Below, in pieces: positions 12,090 to 21,243 of a stretch of DNA of 64,000 nucleotides. Location: the NCBI GenBank assembly GCA_946965045.2, contig OX337230.1, positions 4,305,364-4,369,363 of the forward strand, given 5' to 3'. The DNA comes from Epithemia pelagica (lineage: Eukaryota > Bacillariophyta > Bacillariophyceae > Surirellales > Surirellaceae). The notes under the pieces are model-generated. The model did not search any database. It was given only the letters and a program-made list of their open reading frames with translations, and was not told the origin of the DNA. Made by a program: the position numbers and the translations under genes. The stretch's first letter is position 1, and each line of letters begins with the position of its first letter.

Positions 12090-14585
12090 CTACCCAAATG
12101 ATTCTTGATGAAAGTCAAATCGAACTTTGCGATCCGAAAGCTCAATACATGCCTTGCGACATAGGTACATGATTCTCTTGGGTCCACAAACACAAACCGC
12201 AACTCGCTTTTCGCCTTGTTCAATGGCCTCTTGTCTCATTTGCGCAAACAAGGCCGCAATGTCGGGTCGGCCAAACTTGAGACCTGATATATTGTGCAGA
12301 GTTGGCGCGTCCCTGGACTTGGTGAGATAGATATCAATATCGACCACATCGCCTGCTCTGGTCAGGTTTGGTTCTTGAGTTGACCCTGCTTCCTTTTCTA
12401 GATCGACCTCTTTGGTCAGCGCTTCCATGTGTTCATCTTGGTCTTGTTGGTTACTCATGTCAGAGACACTGTCATCCGTTGCAACTCCATCCTGCAACTC
12501 TTGCTTCCTCCTGGTTGCATCGTCTCGATCCTCTTCTACAAATGGACCAGATCGAGAAGAATCAGTTCCAGTGCTCAGTGCGTCGGAACCCGGGTCAACC
12601 GTTCCGTCACTCTCCGATGGACTGGTAGTACTGGACAAGATAGAACTCAACATTCCAAGGAAGTGAAACATGCTTTCAAAACTGTCTTGTGCTGCTTCTT
12701 GTTTGGGGGGTTCTGGTACTGGAACCACGTTGTCCTCGTCATCGTTCTCCTCGGACCGGAGCAATGTCTCCTTGAACAGTAATATATCGCTGCTGTCGTA
12801 CAAGCCGTCGAGTTCCTCATCGGTTTCTTGACTGGGAGGGATCGTGGCCAGAATTCGAGAAGCCAACGAGGGGGCACACTCCAAGTCCTCCATACCAGTA
12901 GCACTGCCCGCCTTTTCCTCCCTCATTCTGTCCTCGTCGTCTTCGATGGTCATCATGCGCTTGCTTCCATGAAGACTGGCTGACAAGTCGGCCACTTGCG
13001 ACTGTACCATGAGTTCGGGATCTCGTTGAATCCACACAAACCTGAGCTTTTTCAATTGTCGGCGACCCTCCGTTTGTTCGTGAAGCAAATGAGACAGCAA
13101 GGATTGCAGTGGTGTTACTAAACGATCCAGGACACGGCAAAAGGGTTAGACAATCGGCGGGAATGGACAAAAATGACAACAGAGACGGTCTTGCAACGAC
13201 ACTTACGTCCGATCCCACCACTAAGAAGCATAAAGACTGCACAAAAGCCAGAGAAGAACTTGTTAGTTGTACAACTGTGCCGATCTTGGGCATGTTGCAT
13301 TCGGACAAACAAACGTACCCTTGTATCGTTCGGGACTCGTCACGTCAATGGCAAAGTTTCCATAGGGACCTTCCAGCAACATGTCCACGTGCGTCTTTTT
13401 CATGGCGAGTTGGTGCAAGGCCATGGTCCAATCCCCTGCGACTCGGACATGAATGGTAACGACCGATTCGTGTGGGGCACTGCTCAGAGAAAAGGGATGC
13501 CATTCCCAGGCCGACAATTCCGGAATGGCCAAATACACTATAGGTATCGCAGAGTATCCAAGAGATTCAATACAGATATGAGCTTTTTCGCTGTGGTAGT
13601 ATAGGAGGACACCACCAAGCAACCAACAACTACACGTGTCGTACGTACCGTATTGTCCTGGATTAAAGTCAAATCCGGCAACCTTGGGGAATTCCAATTG
13701 AACGACGGAATCACTCACAATGCGCAAGGTGACTTGTCGTGGATAACGGTATCGGGCCATGAATACTTTGCACAACAGTACATCCATTCCAAAGGTTCCC
13801 AAAACAAAGAGAGGAACCAGGTAGCCGGTATGAAACATGCTGGCCCCAAAAATTCCCACGAGCATGAGCAAATGAAGGAGATAAAAGACTTGAAAGACCA
13901 CTTTGCGAATCCAGGGCAAGGAGGTTACCATGAGGCCCACCACAAAGACCAACATCATGGTTCCGGATGTATTCATGGAATTGGATTGGAGCAATTCGTG
14001 TATAATGGAGGACGAGGATGAATGCTGTGGTGAGTGGTAGTTGACTTGAAAGTGGGCCCAGGTATGAAGGAGCCCGGTAAGGACGGCAAGATAGCCCGCC
14101 AGTTTGTGATAGGGCATGGCTCGATCAAAGGGCAAACCAAGGAGGAGGGTCAGGTACGAGTTTTTTTGGGCCAACAACAAGGCGGCAAAGACAAAGGCGC
14201 GCGAAATTTGACCGGTAATGGACACACTGGGATTCCACCAGGTATAGTAGACTGCCATGGCCAGGAGGACCGCAAAGGGAAGGGCCAAGAGGACTTGGCC
14301 ATAGGTCAAGTAGATGCGAAAATAATACAAGAGGGGATTGTGCCGAATGCGTTTGAGCAAGGGATAGGAAAGAGTCCATCGCCAGCTATACCACTTGTGA
14401 ATCAAACCGTCGGCATTCGTCAGACAAGAAGGGAAACAATCGCGCAAGACAAAGTAGAGAGGAAGAAACTCCAGAGCAGGATGCGAATCGTTTGGATGTG
14501 GGTCGATGACTTGCTGTCTTGGTGTTGTTTCTTCCACCGCTTCCGTAACAAGATCGTTGTTTGGCAAATACGGCATGTCTGGCAT
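12090..14585 (-). CDS. Ferric reductase copy B (FRE-B)
   Basis: Ferric reductase (FRE/NOX family), expected to reduce extracellular Fe(III) at the plasma membrane with electrons from NADPH through FAD and two haems. Exons 14585-13649, 13537-13319, 13236-13207 (30 bp) and 13117-12090; all introns are GT-AG and phase-consistent. Haem-ligand pairs are complete: YHKLAG with LLHTWAHF, and LLHLLMLVG with MFHTG, each 14 residues apart. FAD motif EWHPFSLSSAP spans the exon 2 start, GPYGN follows, and the mini-exon gives the SGGIG loop that joins LTPLQSLL. The C-terminal half contains an acidic low-complexity insert and ends with CGPKRIMYLCRKAC, part of the nucleotide-binding domain. ATG 14585 is chosen because FRE-C starts at the same place. 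It reads as intact. Confidence 0.9.
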
Positions 14586-15420
14586 TTTCGAATCCGATTC
14601 GTTGAGTGTGTGTGTCAATCGCAATACAACAAGGAGATTTAGTTTGGCTTGCTGTCAATGTTGTGAGCAGAGTGAAATTGTGTCCAGAGTAGTCGCGGTC
14701 CCTTTTTCTTCACGAAAGCCTTAACGACTCTTTGCAAGTGTTCCCATTATGCTCACCTGATATGTTCGTCGTCGTTCAGTGATTGGTAGTTGCACCACCA
14801 GCAGCATCCATCCATGCTCCTGGAATGCGCACCAAAAGAGCGAAGTAGCCAGTGAGGATGGACAAGGAAAGGTGGGTTTGGGTGTTTGGGTGGGTCTTGC
14901 TGGATAGTTTCTTGAAACGTCTCCGTCTGCTCTTGCGTAGAGGTGCGAGGCACAACAAACTTTGTGAGGAATCTGACGTGTATCCACATCTTGTTTTTCA
15001 AAGAGGAGGGGCACAAGAAGTCTCGATTCCTTTGTCTTTCGCTCTATTGCCTCATTTCTCATTTCGGATGCAATGTCCCAAACAAGTACACAAGACGCAA
15101 AAAGTGTTTGGTCGGAGAGTCATTCGAGCGAGGCACCTTCAGCCTTTCTTCAAGTTGTCGACGCAAGACGAAAACGCGAGACGCCAAAAGACCCTGGCAA
15201 AACTTTTGTGCCAGTGTCACTCTCCGCCATTTCGTGAGAGCTTTTGGACAGTCTCGCCTCGCGCGCATAGGGTCGCGTTTCAACAGAGGATTACATTCGG
15301 GTTTGAATCAGTCGTGGTTGTTGCCGTCACCATGGACCATGGAGATACACAAACAATATAGAACACTGATCCATACCTTACGATTGACCACATTCTTCTC
15401 GGCGCTACAGCTACAACATC
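14586..15420. promoter_or_regulatory. Divergent FRE-B / KIN17-1 intergenic region
   Basis: Shared upstream region for FRE-B (minus) and KIN17-1 (plus). Nearly the same sequence lies at 35809-36619 upstream of KIN17-2, where the matching FRE-C has been separated by the retrotransposon nest. Long frames on both strands exist but differ between the two copies through indels, so I treat it as non-coding regulatory/UTR sequence. No specific binding site is claimed. Confidence 0.6.
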
Positions 15421-16896
15421 ATGCCCAAAGCAGAAAAGGGCTCCGTGAAGGACATTGCAAAACGCATCAAGGCTAAGGGCTTGCAAAAGCTCAAGTTTTA
15501 TTGTCAAATTTGCGAAAAGCAGTGTCGCGATGCCAACGGCTTCAAATGCCACATTCAATCCGACTCTCATTTGCGTCAAATGAAACTCTTTTCGGAAAAT
15601 GCGTCCGGTCGGATGGATCAATATTCTCGAGAATTTGAAAAAGTCTTTTTGGATACACTCCGCATGTTGCATGGGACGGCGCAGGTCAATGCCAATCAAG
15701 TCTACCAACAAGTCATTCGCGACAAGCAACACATTCACATGAATGCCACCATTTGGGCGACACTCAAGGATTTTTGTCAATATTTGGGCAAGACGGGCAA
15801 ATGTCGTGTCGAAGAAACGGAACGAGGATGGTACATTACCTACATTAATCGCAATGTCGAATCGCTGTTGCGACAACAACAAGCGCAAGAACGACAGGAG
15901 GCCGCCTTGCAAGCCGAAGCGCAGTATCAAAAACAATTGGACGAACGCAAACGTCAAGAAGCGTCCATGGCACTGGAAAAGGCGGGTGTTTTGCAACAAC
16001 AACCAACCACCAACATGGCCGAACGAGCGCACCATGAAACGATTCACATTCACAAGGACAAGATAGTATTAGCAGGAGCACAATCCAATAAGAAAGCAAC
16101 GACGAAACCGGCCGTGATCCAAAATGTGTTGGATACGGGAAGTGACGATGACGACGAGGAAGAACGTGCCATGGAGAAGGAGGAGGAGCTGGAGTATGCA
16201 GCTGAGGCCAAGGATTTGTCGACAAACAAAAGGCTCCTGACACCAAAGGAGACGGCGACGACAACGACGAGTAGTAGCAGTCGAAAACGGCCACGACACA
16301 GCAGTGCAACAGCACCAGAGAAAGGCTTCGAGCCGAAGGATCAACCAGCACAACGTGAGACACACCACCAACACGAACCACAACAAGAACCATCGGCACG
16401 ACGACAAAGGGGTCCATCGGTCTGGTTGTATCGAGACATTGTGGTACGCATCATTGACCAAACCTACCGTGGTGGACGCTACTTTCGGCGCAAAGCCTAT
16501 GTCGATCGTGTCATTTTACCAGACGACAACAACAACAAGGACTCTTCCGAGTATCATCAGCAGCAGCAACCACTCGCTGAACTCACACTTCTGCGCGATT
16601 CCAATCATGACGATGATGAGAAGGATGACGCAATCGTGTTGCGGCTGGCCCAGGATTGTTTGGAAACGGTCGTTCCCAAACAGGCCGACACACTGACGAC
16701 GACCAGCAGCAATAGCAGCAGCAAGAACAAGCACAAACAAAGCAAGAGTCGGGTTCGAATCTTGGTCGGACCCTACCGTGGCAAAAAGGCTGTGGTGGTG
16801 GCCTTGAACAAACCAAACTATCAAGGACGACTGCAATTGGACAATGGCACTATATTGGAGTCAATGCCCTTTGAACATTTTGCCTTGCTGGCTTAA
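15421..16896 (+). CDS. KIN17-like DNA/RNA-binding protein, copy 1
   Basis: KIN17 family nuclear protein, linked in other eukaryotes to DNA replication/repair and pre-mRNA processing. It is 491 residues in a single exon from ATG 15421 (MPKAEKGSVKDIAKRIKAKG). Near residues 28-50 there is one C2H2 zinc finger (CQICEKQC...HIQSDSH). It is followed by the KIN17 winged-helix region to about 160 (LGKTGKCRVEETERGWYI), a Gln/Ala-rich coiled-coil stretch, and an acidic/low-complexity linker. The C-terminus is KOW/SH3-like (ILVGPYRGKKAVV, MPFEHFALLA). Length and domain order fit the family. Copy 2 at 36620 differs mainly by small indels in the linker. Confidence 0.92.
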   Translation: MPKAEKGSVKDIAKRIKAKGLQKLKFYCQICEKQCRDANGFKCHIQSDSHLRQMKLFSENASGRMDQYSREFEKVFLDTLRMLHGTAQVNANQVYQQVIRDKQHIHMNATIWATLKDFCQYLGKTGKCRVEETERGWYITYINRNVESLLRQQQAQERQEAALQAEAQYQKQLDERKRQEASMALEKAGVLQQQPTTNMAERAHHETIHIHKDKIVLAGAQSNKKATTKPAVIQNVLDTGSDDDDEEERAMEKEEELEYAAEAKDLSTNKRLLTPKETATTTTSSSSRKRPRHSSATAPEKGFEPKDQPAQRETHHQHEPQQEPSARRQRGPSVWLYRDIVVRIIDQTYRGGRYFRRKAYVDRVILPDDNNNKDSSEYHQQQQPLAELTLLRDSNHDDDEKDDAIVLRLAQDCLETVVPKQADTLTTTSSNSSSKNKHKQSKSRVRILVGPYRGKKAVVVALNKPNYQGRLQLDNGTILESMPFEHFALLA

Positions 16897-17212
16897 TAAG
16901 GAGCTATCCTACCGTATTGCTACTACCGAATCCCTTTCTCGGTGCATCTGTAATACAGGAGAACCGCATTTGACGGGGACTAACAGGCGCTCAATGCCAG
17001 CAGCACCTCGTGACTCCTGAATGCCCCCTTGCTGCTGGGCGCTCCATGATCCAGAGACACGCTTCGTAGACAAATAGGCATGCTGTGAGATATTCTTCCG
17101 CAATCATCATCATTACTAATGAACTTCTTGAAGGATATAAGGACATTATGTACATTCACCACAAGACTCGGTAACACAGGTAGAGTCTCCATTGCTCATT
17201 TCTAGGGCTCTA
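16897..17212. other. Convergent spacer, KIN17-1 and nucleoredoxin
   Basis: About 315 bases between two convergent genes, presumably holding both 3' ends. Repeated at 38084-38424 with a small insertion there. No coding feature seen. Confidence 0.6.
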
Positions 17213-17940
17213 TTATTTGGCACTGGCAGCCAGTGTTCTCCAGCGGTGTACCTGTAGTGGTTGGCCCACGGCATTGGATTCCACAATTCGTCCGGTACGA
17301 CCGTCTAAGACGACCAGCCGTGGAATGCCCGTGACACGAATGGCTCAGCCGTGGAATGCCCGTGACACGAATGGCTCCCATGAGTCCTCTTCGGGCATCT
17401 TCTTCATAGTCGACAGCCAACCAGGGCATGGATGAAGTGTAATACTGTCGAAACCCAGCCTCATTGTGATCGGCCGATAAAGAGACAATTTCGACAGCCG
17501 ACCAATTGTCTTGATTGGACGACGATGATGATACGAGCGACTTGTACCATTGGGCCAATTGCGGGGTAAAATTGCGACAGGGACCACACCAACTGGCACT
17601 AGCATACAAGAGGACAAATTCTTTACCACCCAAGGCATCTTCCAAGGATATCGTCGTCGTCTGGTCTGTTCCTTGTTCTCCCCGTTTCAACAAGCTTTGG
17701 TGTTCCAGAGACTGAAACCACCGTTTCATTCCATCTGACAGCCCAAACGGGACAATGATTTGGGATGGAGGAGAAAAAAAGTGTCTGGAGGAATTGGTGC
17801 TTTCATCATCCTTGTTGTTGTCACTGGTGGAGGCCGGTCGGACACGAAATTGATAGCCAGTGGACGAAGTGAGGTTCTTTTTGCGCACTTGCCGACCGGC
17901 AAAGGAGGAAGCCACGGTTTTCCATTCACTGCCACCGACA
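17213..17940 (-). pseudogene. Nucleoredoxin-like gene, truncated copy 1
   Basis: C-terminal part of the gene that is complete at 38425-39558. It starts abruptly at the duplication joint (17940), so the first FN3-like domain, part of the second and the start codon are missing. The thioredoxin-like domain with WCGPC is retained. A 31-bp tandem duplication (17315-17345 repeated at 17346-17376) adds one base modulo three and shifts the frame after VTGIPRL, close to the end. Both lesions argue against function. Confidence 0.88.
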
Positions 17941-18076
17941 TTGTGTCAGGATCTCAAAAACGAAACGGCGGTCAGTCTGGGAGCAATCATGTTCCAATCG
18001 ATCGATCCGCAATCAACGACAATGTAGCGTATTGTCGCGGATATTCAAGATAGAGCCGGTCGTCGTCGCAGTCAAA

Positions 18077-18411
18077 AAAAAATTAAACCATAATAATTTT
18101 TGTTCATTGTGCAAAATTGATTTTATTTGAATAAAAATGAAATAAAAATAATAAACAAAATTCCAAAAAAAGAAAAATGATACTACCCAAATGATTCTTG
18201 ATGAAAGTCAAATCGAACTTTGCGATCCGAAAGCTCAATACATGCCTTGCGACATAGGAACATGATTCTCTTGGGTAAAAAATAATAAACAAAATTCCAA
18301 AAAAAGAAAAATGATACTACCCAAATGATTCTTGATGAAAGTCAAATCGAACTTTGCGATCCGAAAGCTCAATACATGCCTTGCGACATAGGAACATGAT
18401 TCTCTTGGGTC
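18077..18411. repeat. AT-rich insert and 134-bp tandem duplication
   Basis: After GTCGTCGCAGTC, unit 2 carries about 100 bases of very A/T-rich DNA absent from unit 1. Part of it, with the last roughly 95 bases of the FRE coding sequence, is then duplicated in tandem (about 18144-18277 and 18278-18411, period 134). The extra copy lies downstream of the FRE-C stop, so the gene keeps its end. The source of the AT-rich DNA is unknown; organelle filler DNA is possible. Confidence 0.75.
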
Positions 18412-20823
18412 CACAAACACAAACCGCAACTCGCTTTTCGCCTTGTTCGATGGCCTCTTGTCTCATTTGCGCAAACAAGGCCGCAATGTCGGGTCGGCCA
18501 AACTTGAGACCTGATATATTGTGCAGAGTTGGCGCGTCTCTGGACTCGGTGAGATAGATATCAATATCGACCACATCGCCTGCTCTGGTCAGGTTTGGTT
18601 CTTGAGTTGACCCTGCTTCCTTTTCTAGATCCACCTCTTTGGTCAGCGCTTCCATGTGTTCATCTTGGTCTTGCTGGTTACTCATGTCAGAGACACTGTC
18701 ATCCGTTGCAACTCCATCCTGCAACTCTTGGCTCCTCGTGTTTGCATCGTCACGCTCCTCGTCTACAAATGGACCAGCTCGAGAGGCATCATCTCCAGTG
18801 CTCAGTGCGTCGGAAGCCGGGCCAACCGTTCCGTCACTCCCCGACGTACTAGCAGTACTGGACAAGATAGAACTCAACATTCCAGGGAAGTGAAACATGC
18901 TTTCGATACTATCTTGTGCTGCTGCATCTTGTTTGGGGGAGTAGGATTCTGGTACTGGAACAACATTGTCCTCCTCCTCGTTCTCCTCGGACCGGAGCAA
19001 GGTCTTTTTGAACATTAAGATATCGCTGCTCTCGTACAAGCCGTCCAGTTCCTCGTCGGTTTCTTGACTGGGAGGAACTGTGGCCAGAATTCGAGAAGCC
19101 AACGAGGGGGCACACTCGGAGTCCTCCATACTAGCAGTACTGCACGCCTCCTCGTCCATCATTCGCTCCTCGTCGTCTTCGATGGTCATCATGCGCTTGC
19201 TTCCATGAAGATTGGCCGACAAGTCGGCCACTTGCGACTGGACCATGAGTTCGGGATCTCGTTGAATCCATACAAACTTGAGCTTTTTCAATTGTCGGCG
19301 ACCCTCTGTTTGTTCGTGAAGCAAATGAGACAGCAAGGATTGCAGTGGTGTTACTAAACGATCCACAGGACACGGCAAAAGGGTTAGACAATCGGCGGGA
19401 ATGGACAAGAATGACAACAAAGATGGTCTTGCAATGACACTTACGTCCGATCCCACCACTAAGAAGCATAAAGACTGCACAAAAGCCAGAGAAGAACTTG
19501 TGAGTTGTACAACTGTGCCGATCTTGGGCATGTTGCATTCGGACAAACAAACGTACCCTTGTATCGTTCGGGACTCGTCACGTCAATGGCAAAGTTTCCA
19601 TAGGGTCCTTCCAGCAACATGTCAACTTGCGTCTTTTTCATGGCGAGCTTGTGCAAGGCCATGGTCCAATCCCCTGCGACTCGGACATGAATGGTAACGA
19701 CCGATTCGTGTGGGGCACTGCTCAGAGAAAAGGGATGCCATTCCCAGGCCGACAATTCCGGAATGGCCAAATACACTATAGGTATCGCAGAGCATTCAAG
19801 AGATTCAATACAAATGAGCTTTCTGGCTGTGGTATAGGAGGACACCAACAAACAAGCAACCAACACACAGGTATCGTACGTACCGTATTGTCCTGGATTA
19901 AAGTCAAATCCGGCAACCTTGGGGAATTCCAATTGGACCACCGAATCACTCACAATGCGCAAGGTGACTTGTCGTGGATAACGGTATCGGGCCATGAAGA
20001 GTTTTCGCAGGAGCATATCCATACCAAATGTACAAAAGACAAATAAGGGAACCACATAACCGGTATGGAACAGACTGGCAACCACAATACCCACGAGCAT
20101 GAGCAAATGAAGGAGATAAAAGACTTGAAAGACCACTTTGCGAATCCAGGGCAAGGAGGTGACCATGAGGCCCACCACAACGACCAACATCATGGTGCCG
20201 GATGTATTCATGGAATTGGATTGGAGCAATTCGTGTATAATGGAGGAGGAGGAAGATGAATGCTGTGGTGAGTGGTAGTTGACTTGAAAGTGGGCCCAGG
20301 TATGAAGGAGACCGGTAAGGACGGCGAGATAACCCGCCAGTTTGTGATAGGGGATGGCTCGATAAAAGGGCAAACCAAGGAGGAGGGTCAGGTACGAGTT
20401 TTTTTGGGCCAACAACAAGGCGGCAAAGACAAAGGCGCGCGAAATTTGACCGGTAATGGACACACTGGGATTCCACCAGGTATAGTAGACTGCCATTGCC
20501 AGGAGGACCGCAAAGGGGAGGGCCAATAGGACTTGGCCATAGGTCAAGTAGATGCGAAAATAATACAAGAGGGGATTGTGTCGAATGCGTTTGAGCAAGG
20601 GATAGGAAAGAGTCCATCGCCAGCTATACCACTTGTGAATCCAACCGTCGGCATTCGTCAGACAAGAAGGGAAACAATCGTGCAAGACAAAGTAGAGAGG
20701 AAGAAACTCCAAAGCAGGATGGGAATCGTTTGGATGTGGGTCGATGACTTGCTGTCTTGGTGTTGTTTCTTCCACCGTTTCCGTAACAGGATCGTTGGTT
20801 GGCAAGCACGGCATGGCTGGCAT
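18317..20823 (-). CDS. Ferric reductase copy C (FRE-C)
   Basis: Near-identical sister of FRE-B. Exons 20823-19884, 19775-19557, 19474-19445 (30 bp) and 19353-18317, with phase-consistent GT-AG introns. Four haem-ligand His residues are present (YHKLAG/LLHTWAHF and LLHLLM/LFHTG), with the FAD motif EWHPFSLSSAP, GPYGN, the SGGIG loop and the terminal CGPKRIMFLCRKAC. The last membrane segment and part of exon 2 (LHKLAMKKTQVDML) match FRE-A rather than FRE-B, a sign of gene conversion. Its upstream region beyond about 30 bases was displaced by the retrotransposon at 20855, so expression may differ from FRE-B although the coding sequence reads intact. Confidence 0.9.
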
Positions 20824-20854
20824 TTTCGAATCCGATTCGTTGAATGTGTGTTTC

Positions 20855-21206
20855 TGTTAAATCCAGCGTCGTCTCCGTATGGATGGGCTAAAAGAGCTAA
20901 ATAAAAGGAGAAAAGAGTATTATAACGCTACGCTGACGGTGTCCCTTGACCCTTGACGATGAGTTGGTGAGTTGGTAGGGTACGTGGTCAGGCGGAAAGT
21001 GCCCTTTGATGACGTGTGCCTCCGGAGAATGTCCCCGAAGCACCGGGTGACCCAATATCTTCACATATTATAGCGTTACGTTGACGGTGTTCCTTGACGA
21101 TGAGTTGGTGAGTTGGTAGGGTACGTGGTCAGGCGGAATGTGTTCTTTGATGACGTGTGCGTCCGGGGAATGTCCCCGAAGCACCGGGTGACCCAATATC
21201 TTCACA
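20855..21206 (-). repeat. Outer element 3' LTR with internal duplication
   Basis: Ends TG...CA. The first 211 bases match the 5' LTR; a further 141 bases (21066-21206) repeat its outer part. A purine-rich tract (minus-strand AAAAGTGAGAGGGAG) adjoins 21206, placing the LTR start there. The 5' LTR has only one copy of the repeated part. Confidence 0.8.
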
Positions 21207-21243
21207 CTCCCTCTCACTTTTCGTCCCTGGTGCTCTTTGCTGA

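Larger units (their letters stand above)
11941..17940. repeat. Tandem segmental duplication, unit 1 (6.0 kb)
   Basis: A block with FRE-B, KIN17-1 and the C-terminal part of a nucleoredoxin-like gene. The same order, orientation and near-identical sequence recur in unit 2 (17941-20850 plus 35809-39125), which a retrotransposon nest interrupts. The joint at 17940/17941 runs from inside the nucleoredoxin coding sequence straight into the sequence that starts unit 1, with at most about 3 bases (ATT) of microhomology. Confidence 0.9.

Noticed and set aside
14852-15361. 169-codon plus-strand frame between FRE-B and KIN17-1
   Set aside because: The duplicate at 36050 has indels that change the frame after about 110 codons, which a real gene would not tolerate; no motif recognised.
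20846-20854. TGTGT as the outer element's target duplication
   Set aside because: It is followed by three unexplained bases before the LTR start, and the locus is GT-rich, so chance cannot be excluded.
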